From Sphingobacteriia bacterium 24-36-13 (lineage in GTDB: Bacteria > Bacteroidota > Bacteroidia > Chitinophagales > Chitinophagaceae): a stretch of 64,000 nt of DNA. Shown here in pieces: positions 56,583-64,000 of this stretch. Position numbers and translations under genes: made by a program. The notes beneath the pieces were generated by a model. The model did no database searches and had not been told where the DNA came from. It saw only the letters and a program-made list of their open reading frames with translations. How positions within the stretch are numbered: the stretch's first letter is position 1; each line of letters begins with the position of its first letter. The DNA lies in the NCBI GenBank assembly GCA_002281875.1, contig NCHN01000013.1:1-64000 (forward strand), read 5' to 3'.

Positions 56583-56659
56583 AGGAAGCAATACTTTTGG
56601 GGGTGACCAAAGGAGCCGTCTAATGGTCTAAAACGAATTTTAAGCTATTTTATTGTTAC

Positions 56660-57223
56660 ATGTTTATAGAACCAAATTTATCAGGAATACGCAGGGGTTG
56701 GATTGAAGTCATTTGTGGCAGCATGTTTAGTGGCAAAACAGAAGAATTAATCAGAAGACTCAAACGCGCAAAGATTGCTAATTTAAAAGTAGAGATATTT
56801 AAACCAGCCGTAGATAAGCGATACGACGAAAATGATGTAGTGAGTCATGATGCAAATGTGATTACATCTACGCCAATTGAAAATTCGCAGACTATTTTAT
56901 TAATGGCCCAAGACGTTGATGTGGTAGGCATAGACGAAGCACAGTTTTTTGATGCTGAAATAGTATCGGTCTGTGAAAAGCTTGCCTTGAAAGGCGTAAG
57001 AGTTATAGTGGCTGGCTTAGACATGGATTATATGGGTAAACCATTTGGACAAATGCCCAATCTATTGGCTACTGCAGACTATATTACCAAGCTTCATGCC
57101 ATCTGTATGAAATGTGGGAATATTGCCAATATATCCTACAGAAAAACCAGTACCGAAGGACAGGTTTTATTAGGAGAAAAAGAAACCTACGAACCGCGTT
57201 GTAGAAATTGTTTTAATGAGTAG
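56660..57223 (+). CDS. tdk: Thymidine kinase (type II)
   Basis: A 187-residue enzyme that phosphorylates thymidine to dTMP in salvage. The P-loop is [16 protein letters not shown], the magnesium site [11 protein letters not shown], and the lasso and zinc segments (CMKCGN and CRNC) provide four Cys ligands. Length is normal. Its last bases overlap the ccmB start by 8 bp, so the two are co-transcribed. Confidence 0.95.
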   Translation: MFIEPNLSGIRRGWIEVICGSMFSGKTEELIRRLKRAKIANLKVEIFKPAVDKRYDENDVVSHDANVITSTPIENSQTILLMAQDVDVVGIDEAQFFDAEIVSVCEKLALKGVRVIVAGLDMDYMGKPFGQMPNLLATADYITKLHAICMKCGNIANISYRKTSTEGQVLLGEKETYEPRCRNCFNE

Positions 57224-57875
57224 TATCAAATTAATATTAGCCCTAATTAAAAAAGATTTACTGCTAGAAGCTAGACAGCAGTATAGCTTTTATGGCGTGT
57301 TATTATACATTGCTTCCACAACTTTTGTGGTATACCTCACTATGGGTCAACCAGAAGACAAAGTTTGGAATGGTTTGTTCTGGGTGCTGCAGTTATTTGT
57401 ATGCATTAATGCAGTGGCGAAAAGTTTTCTTCAAGAAAACAGAGGAAGGATGTTGTACTACTATTCAATTGCTTCTCCCATACATTTTGTTTTATCAAAG
57501 TTATTGTTTAACGCCTTACTGATGCTCTTTATGAATATTCTGAGCTTGGGAGTTTTTACTTTACTATTGGGAAATCCAGTGATACGAATGGGAGAATTTA
57601 TGCTCATCAGTATTTTAGGAGGAATCAGCTTAAGCTTAGTATTTACTTTCCTTGCTGCTATTGCAGCTAAAGCACAACAACAAGCAGCCATGATGGCCAT
57701 TATGGGCTTCCCCATTATTATTCCTCAATTATTATTATTAACCAAAGTTTCAGCAGCGGCATTTACTTCAGCCATCCAAAACGGATGGTGGCAAATGGTG
57801 GGCTTGTTGGGCGCACTCGACATTATGGTGATTGCCCTTGCCATTATTTTGTTTCCGTTTCTTTGGAAAGACTAG
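57216..57875 (+). CDS. ccmB: Haem exporter permease CcmB
   Basis: A 219-residue membrane protein with six hydrophobic helices. The start [22 protein letters not shown] and the loop [23 protein letters not shown] match CcmB, the permease of the CcmAB(C) ABC complex that handles haem for CcmE in cytochrome c maturation. The ATPase gene ccmA is not in the window. It overlaps tdk by 8 bp and the convergent amn by 4 bp. The partner genes ccmC and ccmD are 3 kb to the right, on the minus strand. Confidence 0.9.
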   Translation: MSSIKLILALIKKDLLLEARQQYSFYGVLLYIASTTFVVYLTMGQPEDKVWNGLFWVLQLFVCINAVAKSFLQENRGRMLYYYSIASPIHFVLSKLLFNALLMLFMNILSLGVFTLLLGNPVIRMGEFMLISILGGISLSLVFTFLAAIAAKAQQQAAMMAIMGFPIIIPQLLLLTKVSAAAFTSAIQNGWWQMVGLLGALDIMVIALAIILFPFLWKD

Positions 57876-58642
57876 AAACGCAAGTGTCTTACCGTAAGGC
57901 CATTATTAATTAATTGCTTTAAGGAATCAATTCCAATCTTCAAATGTTTGTCTACAAATTGGGCCGTTACTTTAGAATCACTCGCTTCTGTTTTTACTCC
58001 TTCAGGAATCATTGGTTGATCACTTACCAAGAGTAATGCACCGGTTGGTATTTTATTATAAAACCCAACTGTAAAAATGGTGGCAGTTTCCATATCTATC
58101 GCATAAGCCCTTACTTTTTGCAAATACTCCTTAAACTCTTCATCGTGCTCCCAAACTCTGCGGTTGGTAGTATAAACAGTACCTGTCCAATAATCTACTT
58201 CGTAATCACGAATGGTGGTAGAAATGGCTTTCTGTAAAGCAAATGCAGGCATGGCTGGAACTTCAGGCGGAAAATAATCATTAGATGTACCCTCTCCTCT
58301 TATTGCTGCAATGGGTAAAATAAGATCCCCTAATTTATTTCTACGTTTTAAGCCCCCACATTTTCCTAAAAACAATACAGCTTCTGGTTCTATAGCGGTC
58401 AATAAATCCATTATGGTTGCTGCACCCGGGCTACCCATTCCAAAATTGATGATGGTAATGCCTTCTGCAGTGGCACATTGCATCGGACGATCCAATCCCA
58501 CCACTGGAACATTGTTCCATTCTGCAAACATTTTTACATAATTACTGAAATTAGTAAGCAGTATAAATTTTCCAAAATTTTCTAATGATTCACCTGTGTA
58601 GCGTGGCAACCAATTGTTCACAATTTCTTCTCTAGATTTCAT
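57872..58642 (-). CDS. amn: AMP nucleosidase (short Bacteroidota form)
   Basis: A 256-residue enzyme of the purine/uridine phosphorylase fold that hydrolyses AMP to adenine and ribose 5-phosphate. Motifs: NFGMGSPGAATIMDLL, LFLGKCGGLKRRNKLGD, IRGEGTSNDYFP, and the catalytic DMETATIFTVGF followed by LLVSDQP. It lacks the N-terminal domain of E. coli Amn, as is usual in this phylum. It is convergent with ccmB, overlapping 4 bp, and divergent from the HSDR_N gene. Confidence 0.92.
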   Translation of the reverse strand: MKSREEIVNNWLPRYTGESLENFGKFILLTNFSNYVKMFAEWNNVPVVGLDRPMQCATAEGITIINFGMGSPGAATIMDLLTAIEPEAVLFLGKCGGLKRRNKLGDLILPIAAIRGEGTSNDYFPPEVPAMPAFALQKAISTTIRDYEVDYWTGTVYTTNRRVWEHDEEFKEYLQKVRAYAIDMETATIFTVGFYNKIPTGALLLVSDQPMIPEGVKTEASDSKVTAQFVDKHLKIGIDSLKQLINNGLTVRHLRF

Positions 58643-58709
58643 ATTGAACAGTTTAACTTGTAAATATACAAATTAGTACTCATTTTTACAGCATAGCTTA
58701 GACAACCGA

Positions 58710-59141
58710 ATGACCATTGAATTTCCAGCATACGAACCACCAATAAAAACAGTTGATCAAAAGCCGCAAATATGGTGCTTGGTTAGAAAAAAGTGGGTGG
58801 CATTTACTAAAGAGGAATGGGTGAGACAAAACTGGTTGAATTATTTAATTCATGTGCAGCATTATCCTGCCTCACTAATGGCGGTTGAAAAGGAAATTCA
58901 TTTGGGTGAATTAAAAAAGAGAGTAGATATTTTGGTTTATAAAAATAGTGCCCCATGGATATTAATCGAATGCAAAGAACAGGATGTTGCATTATCCGAA
59001 CAAACCATTAAACAAATACTATCATATCAAATAGTTTTACAAACAGGTGTACTCATTGTTAGTAATGGTAATGATACTAAGGCATTCCAAATTAATGGAG
59101 CTCAAATTCAACAAATTTCACAGCTGCCAAAATATCAATAA
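58710..59141 (+). CDS. Stand-alone HSDR_N-type nuclease-domain protein
   Basis: A 143-residue protein consisting of a PD-(D/E)xK fold that resembles the N-terminal domain of type I restriction subunit R. The likely active site is D73 (KKRVDILVYK), E87 and K89 (ILIECKEQ). The motif is complete, so nuclease activity is possible. There is no helicase part and no hsdM or hsdS gene near, so it is not a restriction system. Its job may be DNA repair or housekeeping. It lies between amn and glutamate dehydrogenase, convergent with the latter. Confidence 0.85.
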   Translation: MTIEFPAYEPPIKTVDQKPQIWCLVRKKWVAFTKEEWVRQNWLNYLIHVQHYPASLMAVEKEIHLGELKKRVDILVYKNSAPWILIECKEQDVALSEQTIKQILSYQIVLQTGVLIVSNGNDTKAFQINGAQIQQISQLPKYQ

Positions 59142-59157
59142 GCACTTCATTACCAAT

Positions 59158-59186
59158 AAAAAATCCCGGCACTTGGGGTACCGGGA
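59158..59186 (-). terminator. Glutamate dehydrogenase terminator
   Basis: A 9-bp stem, TCCCGGTAC with GTGCCGGGA (one G-U) and a CCCAA loop, followed by six T on the minus strand, 27 bp after the gdh stop. Confidence 0.88.
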
Positions 59187-59213
59187 CTATATCTATTTGA
59201 TTAATGTTAACTA

Positions 59214-60635
59214 TTATGGGAATATACCTAGCTCAGTATATGATGTACCAACTTTATTAATAGCACATACATAAGCAGCTGTTCTCATATCTGGAATAGA
59301 AGGATTTTCTTTCCAGATGGCCATGATTTCTCGTGTTGCAGCAATCATAGATTCTTCTAATCCACTGTGCACTAAATCTACTTCTTCAGGTCCGTGTAAA
59401 ATAAAATTACGTTCTGCATCACTTACTTTCTTACCAGTTAATTCTTCCATCTGCGTAAGAATATGGGTATTCAAATTCTCTGTAAAACGTTTTTCCATTC
59501 TACCGTAACGTACGTGGCTTAAGTTCTTTAACCACTCAAAATAAGATACGGTTACACCACCCGCATTCAAGTACATATCTGGTACAACTAGCACTCCTTT
59601 TTTCGCAAATATTTCATCTGCTTCAGGTGTTAAAGGACCGTTAGCAGCTTCACCAATAATTTTAGCTTTAACTCTTTCAGCGTTATCTCCGTTGATTACG
59701 TTTTCTAAAGCCGCAGGAATTAAGATATCACATTCAATTTCTAATGCGTCCGTACTTTTAGCAATATTCGTTGCGCCAGGGAAATTTAAAATAGACCCTG
59801 TTGCTTTTCTATGTTGAAATACTTCTTCTTCATTTAATCCATTGTCATTGAATATAGCTCCTTCATATTCAGCTATGGCAATAACTTTAGAACCATGCTC
59901 ACGGAAAAACTTTGCAGAATGGTATCCCACATTACCCAGACCTTGAACAATAACTGTTTTGCCTTCAACACCTGTAGTTAATCCTAATTTTGCCATAACA
60001 TCGGGCATATTACATACTTCACGTATGCCAAAGAAAACACCCAATCCGGTCGCTTCTTTTCTACCTCTTACACCACCTTGCGTAATTGGCTTACCAGTTA
60101 CGCAACCAGCAGCATCAATTTCACCTGGTTTTAAAGAAGCATAAGTATCAACAATCCAAGACATTTCACGCTCACCGGTTCCATAATCAGGAGCGGGAAC
60201 ATCAATACCTGGTCCAATGAAATTTTTCTTCACCAATTCACTGGTATATCTACGAGTAATTTTTTCCAACTCGTATACAGAATATTTCTTGGGATTAATT
60301 TTAATTCCCCCTTTACCTCCACCAAATGGAACATTTACAATAGCACATTTGTAAGTCATTAATGAGGCCAATGCCATTACTTCATCCTGGTTAACTTCAT
60401 CACTAAAACGAATACCTCCTTTACAAGGAGATTTATGCTGAGAATGTTGTACACGATATGCTTCAATAACTTCAATGCGTCCATCGTCCATTTTTACTGG
60501 AAAACGCATACTGTAAATACTGTTACAAGCTTTAATTTGTTCAAGTAAGCCCTTTTCCCATTTGGTAAAACTGGCAGCTTTATCAAAACTTCTTTCTACA
60601 CTGTGAAAAAAGCTGTACGGTTGATGATTCGACAT
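59214..60635 (-). CDS. gdhA: Glu/Leu/Phe/Val dehydrogenase (glutamate dehydrogenase)
   Basis: About 473 residues from ATG 60635; TTG at 60641 is rejected. It interconverts 2-oxoglutarate and glutamate with NAD(P)H and ammonia. Active-site motifs: [34 protein letters not shown] with the catalytic Lys, and [20 protein letters not shown]. The Rossmann part is [19 protein letters not shown]. Coenzyme preference is not certain. It has its own terminator and lies 38 bp after the ccmD gene on the same strand. Confidence 0.93.
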   Translation of the reverse strand: MSNHQPYSFFHSVERSFDKAASFTKWEKGLLEQIKACNSIYSMRFPVKMDDGRIEVIEAYRVQHSQHKSPCKGGIRFSDEVNQDEVMALASLMTYKCAIVNVPFGGGKGGIKINPKKYSVYELEKITRRYTSELVKKNFIGPGIDVPAPDYGTGEREMSWIVDTYASLKPGEIDAAGCVTGKPITQGGVRGRKEATGLGVFFGIREVCNMPDVMAKLGLTTGVEGKTVIVQGLGNVGYHSAKFFREHGSKVIAIAEYEGAIFNDNGLNEEEVFQHRKATGSILNFPGATNIAKSTDALEIECDILIPAALENVINGDNAERVKAKIIGEAANGPLTPEADEIFAKKGVLVVPDMYLNAGGVTVSYFEWLKNLSHVRYGRMEKRFTENLNTHILTQMEELTGKKVSDAERNFILHGPEEVDLVHSGLEESMIAATREIMAIWKENPSIPDMRTAAYVCAINKVGTSYTELGIFP

Positions 60636-60673
60636 TGGCAATCGTTTTATAGGTTATAATCGTTTATGAAAAA

Positions 60674-60895
60674 TTACTGATTTGGTCCCTCTTTTTCTAA
60701 TCGGGTTATCTTTTTGTCTATAGTGAATAAGTATGCAAATAAACCAATCAAAATGGTTACTACAACAGCCATAACTACAAATATTTTGCCATTGCTTCTC
60801 ATTAAACCAATGTCCGAAGGATTCTCCTGTGCAATTGCCACTATTGAAAATACTATTGAAAGCATTGCTGTGATAAATAAGCGCATCTTACTCAT
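60674..60895 (-). CDS. ccmD: CcmD family protein
   Basis: A 73-residue protein. An N-terminal hydrophobic stretch (5-22) may be a signal peptide, and a central membrane helix at about 38-58 is followed by the family end YLFTIDKKITRLEKE. CcmD supports release of holo-CcmE from the CcmABC complex. Its start overlaps the ccmC stop by 8 bp, so it is translated with ccmC. Confidence 0.8.
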   Translation of the reverse strand: MSKMRLFITAMLSIVFSIVAIAQENPSDIGLMRSNGKIFVVMAVVVTILIGLFAYLFTIDKKITRLEKEGPNQ

Positions 60896-61568
60896 TGTTG
60901 TATTTTTTTTCAGCTAATAATGTATAGCGAATTTTTAAAGTACTTATCCAAACGCCTAAAAGCGTCCACCCAATTACAGCAGGGTAAAATACCGTTCTCA
61001 TTTGAACATCCATATCTTTTCCATTTATTCCTGGATTGCCATCTGCCCCTTCACCTCCTGGATGCAAGGACTCCGTTAATCTTGGTAAAATCCATAACGT
61101 TGGGAATAGCATGAAAAAGGCAAAAATATTATAGACCCCACTAATTCTGCCCTTTTTATCGTCTTCATTTAAACTTCCACGCAAAACAAAATAAGCCAAA
61201 TAAATAAGCATAGCAATAGCAGCTCCATTTTGCTTGGGATCGCCACTCCAAGGACTACCCCATTGATAATTGGCCCAAATTGCACCAGTTACCAATCCTA
61301 AAATACCATAAATCACACCAGTAGCTGCGAATGCTACAGCATATGCATCGTTTTTAGGAGAAGGTTTACGCAAATAGCGGATGGAATAAATCATAGAAAC
61401 CAACAGCAGAATCATCATGGTAAACCACATGGGCACATGAAAAAAGAAGTTCCTTATAGATTCCTTCATTCGATCGTCCAAACGGGGCACTTTCACGTAA
61501 AAACCATATGTGCAGGTATAGACCAACAACACAAATGACAAAATTTTCCACCAATACTTCCGAATCAT
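60888..61568 (-). CDS. ccmC: Cytochrome c biogenesis protein CcmC/CcsA-like
   Basis: A 226-residue membrane protein with six helices. Histidines in FFFHVPMWFTM and ESLHPGGE could bind haem, and the Trp-rich segment is WANYQWGSPWSGDPKQNG, a variant of the WWD motif that presents haem to CcmE. The family name is clear, though CcmC and CcsA share this fold. It is the first gene of the ccmC-ccmD pair and divergent from queA. TAATTTTG on the minus strand (61628-61621) is a possible -7 box. Confidence 0.87.
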   Translation of the reverse strand: MIRKYWWKILSFVLLVYTCTYGFYVKVPRLDDRMKESIRNFFFHVPMWFTMMILLLVSMIYSIRYLRKPSPKNDAYAVAFAATGVIYGILGLVTGAIWANYQWGSPWSGDPKQNGAAIAMLIYLAYFVLRGSLNEDDKKGRISGVYNIFAFFMLFPTLWILPRLTESLHPGGEGADGNPGINGKDMDVQMRTVFYPAVIGWTLLGVWISTLKIRYTLLAEKKYNNE

Positions 61569-61694
61569 TGAATTTTTTTTTAGCCCCTATTATGCGCTTA
61601 GGCACTATTATTTGGTGATGCAAAATTAGGTGAAAGATGCCCAATAAACCTTAGCAATGTGTAAAAATTACCCTTCTGTCGCAATCTTTTAAAA

Positions 61695-61725
61695 TTGGAT
61701 TATAGCCTATTTTTTCGTACTTTTG
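61695..61725 (+). promoter_or_regulatory. queA promoter (Bacteroidota type)
   Basis: TTG (61695-61697), 20 bases, then TACTTTTG (61718-61725), an exact -7 box. Transcription would start near 61732, leaving a leader of about 90 bases. Confidence 0.7.
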
Positions 61726-61751
61726 CCAACTTTCAAAATTCATGCCGTAAC

Positions 61752-61822
61752 ATGAAGTTATCCTATTCCGCTTAGGCGGATTGAACAACTTGCTGTGGCT
61801 ATCATCTAAAAAGATTAGTTAC
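61752..61822 (+). promoter_or_regulatory. queA leader with short open reading frame and hairpin
   Basis: A 7-codon frame ATG 61752 to TAG 61775 begins with the same peptide start as QueA (MKLS) and nearly the same DNA. The 5-bp hairpin TCCGC-TTAG-GCGGA overlaps its stop codon. A further weak inverted repeat lies before the real ATG. A known queuosine riboswitch pattern was not matched. Confidence 0.45.
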
Positions 61823-62872
61823 ATGAAATTATCCCAGTTCAAGTTTGACCTACCGTTAAACCTGATTGCACAAAACCCCACCAAAAGAAGAGAAGACAGC
61901 CGCCTTATGGTAGTTGATCGTAAAAGCGGGCACATGGAAAACCGCAACTTCAAAGACATTTTAGACTATTACGACGACAAAGACGTATTTGTAGTAAACA
62001 ACACCAAAGTTTTTCCTGCCAGAATGTACGGTAGAAAAGAAAAGACTGGTGCGAAAATTGAAGTTTTTCTATTACGCGAATTGAATAAACCCAATCGCTT
62101 ATGGGACGTAATTGTTGATCCCGCAAGAAAAATAAGAGTAGGAAATAAATTGTATTTTGGAGACAATGAAGAACTAGTAGCAGAAGTAATCGACAATACT
62201 ACTAGCCGTGGAAGAACCATTCGCTTTTTATGGGATGATGACGACGCTAGTTTTAAGAAAATGTTGGAATTCTTGGGAGAAACTCCATTACCCAAATACA
62301 TCAAACGCAAGCCAGACGAAGAGGATAAAGAGCGTTATCAAACTGTTTACGCTAAGCACGAAGGCGCTGTTGCGGCACCAACTGCCGGCTTACATTTTAG
62401 TAAAGAGTTAATCAAGCGTTGTGAAATTCAGGGTATCCGTTTTGCGGAAGTGACCCTTCATACTGGATTAGGAACTTTCCGCCCAATTGAAGTAGAAGAC
62501 TTAAGTAAACATAAGATGGATGCTGAGTACTATCAAATTGACGAGCAGGCTTGTGCAATCGTAAACAAAGCGAAGGAAAGTGGCAAACGCATTTGTTCAA
62601 TTGGAACAACAACTATGCGTGCCATGGAAAGTAGCTTCACTGCACAGAAACTTTTAAAACCTAGTGAAGGTTGGACCAACCATTTTATTCATCCCCCATA
62701 CAATTTTAATGTTGCAGACAGCTTGGTAACCAATTTTCATTTGCCAAAAACAAGCTTGTTAATTATGACCTGTGCATTTGCAGGATATGATTTAGCCATT
62801 GAAGCATATAAGAAAGCCATCAAAGACAAATACCGTTTCTTCAGTTATGGAGATGCGTTGTTAATTGTTTAA
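61823..62872 (+). CDS. queA: S-adenosylmethionine:tRNA ribosyltransferase-isomerase
   Basis: About 349 residues. The chosen start is ATG 61823, since [19 protein letters not shown] is the family start and the upstream TTG at 61781 lies in the leader. QueA transfers the ribosyl group of SAM to preQ1 in tRNA, forming epoxyqueuosine. Conserved: [37 protein letters not shown], and the C-terminal [13 protein letters not shown]. The window's tRNA-Tyr(GTA) is a potential target, as it carries G34. A terminator follows. Confidence 0.95.
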   Translation: MKLSQFKFDLPLNLIAQNPTKRREDSRLMVVDRKSGHMENRNFKDILDYYDDKDVFVVNNTKVFPARMYGRKEKTGAKIEVFLLRELNKPNRLWDVIVDPARKIRVGNKLYFGDNEELVAEVIDNTTSRGRTIRFLWDDDDASFKKMLEFLGETPLPKYIKRKPDEEDKERYQTVYAKHEGAVAAPTAGLHFSKELIKRCEIQGIRFAEVTLHTGLGTFRPIEVEDLSKHKMDAEYYQIDEQACAIVNKAKESGKRICSIGTTTMRAMESSFTAQKLLKPSEGWTNHFIHPPYNFNVADSLVTNFHLPKTSLLIMTCAFAGYDLAIEAYKKAIKDKYRFFSYGDALLIV

Positions 62873-62924
62873 TCTACCAATAATTATACTTGCGACTTTT
62901 TCTAAGGTCAGTAATAAATAAATT

Positions 62925-62955
62925 AAAACTCCCTTTATTTCAAGGGAGTTTTTTT
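62925..62955. terminator. Bidirectional terminator between queA and the DUF1801 gene
   Basis: An 11-bp stem, AAAACTCCCTT with AAGGGAGTTTT, flanked by A and T runs, 53 bp after queA and 5 bp before the end of the convergent gene. Confidence 0.88.
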
Positions 62956-62959
62956 ATGC

Positions 62960-63430
62960 CTATGTTTTCTTAGCTGCTTTTTTATAATTCTTTTCATACA
63001 GATTGATCCAATCTTCGGTAGTCATTTTTTGAACCAACTCTCCAATAAGCTCATAAGGAATAATCGCATTTTTTTTAAACCGCAAACAACTTTTTCCCAT
63101 GTCTAGTTTTGATGGGACCTCCTTTGTGTAAGCTTCTGTAAACCACTTCAGTAATTTTGAATCCCCATAAATTCCCATATGGTAAAATGCTACGAAATTT
63201 TTTTGAGCTGCGAGTCCCATAAAAGGCAATGGTAGCTTTGGATCACAATGGTATCCATCTGGATAAATACTGTGTGGAACTACATAACCAATCATACCAT
63301 AATTCATTATTTCTTTAAACCCTTTAGGCAAATTTTTCTTTATGGTTTTCTGAAGTTTTACAACAACCGATTTTTGTTCCTCAGGTATTTGTTCTAGGTA
63401 TTCAACTACAGTTTTTGCATCACTAGTCAT
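62960..63430 (-). CDS. DUF1801 domain protein
   Basis: A 156-residue cytoplasmic protein of the YdhG/DUF1801 fold, with GFKEIMNYGMIGYVVP, FVAFYHMGIYGDSKLL and CLRFKKNAIIPYELI, and a basic end. The fold binds small ligands in a few members, such as an iron-chaperone-like frataxin fold, but no function is established. Its ATG overlaps the previous gene's stop by ATGA (63427-63430), indicating coupling with the membrane protein. Confidence 0.85.
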   Translation of the reverse strand: MTSDAKTVVEYLEQIPEEQKSVVVKLQKTIKKNLPKGFKEIMNYGMIGYVVPHSIYPDGYHCDPKLPLPFMGLAAQKNFVAFYHMGIYGDSKLLKWFTEAYTKEVPSKLDMGKSCLRFKKNAIIPYELIGELVQKMTTEDWINLYEKNYKKAAKKT

Positions 63431-64000
63431 AATGATTTATTTAAGTTTCTGAATCGCCAATTGGCTATAAAACTAAATGAAAGACTTAAAAAAGTAAATA
63501 AAACCAATACAACCAAGCAATTTAAAAAAGACTGTAATAAACCAATTTTACTTACATCTAAAAATGGATAAGGATAAAACCGGGTTAAAGCACCATGTAT
63601 AATCGTATAAACAAAGTAGAAAGCTGGATATATTAACCAGTAAGGGATGGAAGCATAATTCACTTTTTTAGAAGAAACAAAAACAACCCAATAAAGCAAT
63701 GTAACAATAGGAGTAAAACTGTGCAAACCATGATCTGCAATCTTAGCCAAACCCTGCGGGTTATGAATTTTACTGAGTACCAAATGATAAACCAATCCAA
63801 CAACAGTTATATAAACAGTAACTGCTGTGCTCGTTTCAGGCTTAGTCCAAAATCCATTTTCACCCAATTCTGCGGACATCGCTTTTGAAATAAAATAGGC
63901 AAACACAATCAAATTACTCAAAATGGTGAAATAACTAAAGAATCGAATAATCACTTCAAATATTGAGTCACTTGTTGGAGCTTGAATCATTAATACCAAT
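63427..64000 (-). CDS. Pr6Pr-like integral membrane protein (5' end cut by window edge)
   Basis: At least 190 residues with five visible hydrophobic segments. FFSYFTILSNLIVFAYF, DHGLHSFTPIVTLLYWVVF and the IPYWLIYPAFYFVYTIIHGAL stretch match Pr6Pr/FAR-17a-like proteins, which normally start with an additional membrane helix that must lie outside the window. The frame is still open at the right edge, so the start is not here; TTG at 63999 is only the last in-frame codon that could start. It overlaps the DUF1801 gene by four bases. Function unknown. Confidence 0.8.
   Translation of the reverse strand, partial: LVLMIQAPTSDSIFEVIIRFFSYFTILSNLIVFAYFISKAMSAELGENGFWTKPETSTAVTVYITVVGLVYHLVLSKIHNPQGLAKIADHGLHSFTPIVTLLYWVVFVSSKKVNYASIPYWLIYPAFYFVYTIIHGALTRFYPYPFLDVSKIGLLQSFLNCLVVLVLFTFLSLSFSFIANWRFRNLNKSL

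Noticed and set aside
58710..59141. A type I restriction-modification locus
   Set aside because: Only the HSDR_N domain is present, with neither helicase, methylase nor specificity gene around it.
61726..61822. preQ1 riboswitch before queA
   Set aside because: The leader lacks the C-rich loop and A-rich tail arrangement of class I preQ1 sensors that I would recognise, and no other class was matched by eye.

Overview
The window looks like chromosome from an AT-rich Bacteroidota, most likely a Chitinophagaceae-type bacterium. Three things point there. Several promoters match the Bacteroidota pattern TTTG-N18-20-TAnnTTTG. Genes generally lack Shine-Dalgarno sequences, except rpsU, which carries a perfect one. 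Many proteins are typical of the phylum, including the sugar transferase with a Cys insertion, the short AMP nucleosidase, the CcmD-type protein and the DUF1501/DUF1549/DUF1553 proteins. Genus is an inference.

Left part (1-9.8 kb): an envelope or exopolysaccharide region. It holds the start of a TolC-like outer-membrane protein, an initiating sugar transferase with an N-terminal degenerate receiver domain, a stand-alone receiver protein, a GT2 glycosyltransferase, a quinone-oxidoreductase/MaoC fusion with an acyl-CoA dehydrogenase, a Gfo/Idh/MocA oxidoreductase, a second polyprenyl-phosphate sugar transferase and a FemAB/GNAT-like protein. From 9.8 to 14.7 kb, on the minus strand, lie ispD, an isoaspartyl peptidase, heptose-7-phosphate kinase, an amino-acid permease and an OmpH/Skp-like protein.

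Central part (14.8-31.2 kb, minus strand): the information-processing core. In transcription order it is tRNA-Thr(TGT), Tyr, Gly, Thr(GGT), tuf, tRNA-Trp, secE, nusG, rplK, rplA, rplJ, rplL, rpoB, rpoC. The first five genes have the same order as the E. coli tufB operon. Between nusG and rplK, which are normally adjacent, sit three surface-sugar genes: a GT14 glycosyltransferase, an FdtA/QdtA-like cupin ketoisomerase and a DegT aminotransferase. A nusG terminator and a separate rplK promoter flank them. rpoBC is likewise cut off from rplL by a terminator and has its own promoter. Downstream lie hpf, a Xer recombinase, rpsU, ribE, an HscA-like Hsp70 and an RDD membrane protein.

Right part (35.5-64 kb): tyrS, an SGNH hydrolase and a divergent cyanophycin pair, cphB and cphA, whose breakdown product could be finished by the isoaspartyl peptidase at 10.5 kb. 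Next come tRNA-Gln with a strong terminator and a GC-rich repeat patch, then a five-gene operon of planctomycete-type proteins with c-type haem motifs, Tat or lipoprotein signals, an NHL propeller and carbohydrate-binding-like modules. After this are a PqqB-like hydrolase, a nucleotide-sugar operon (aminotransferase, ugd, UDP-xylose synthase, rfbD), waaA, tdk, haem-export genes split in two (ccmB; ccmC-ccmD), AMP nucleosidase, a lone HSDR_N nuclease-domain protein, glutamate dehydrogenase, queA, a DUF1801 protein and a truncated membrane protein at the right edge.

No CRISPR array, prophage, insertion sequence or rRNA gene was seen. No non-coding stretch is unusually long; the longest, 41169-41538, holds tRNA-Gln, its promoter and terminator, and the repeat patch.
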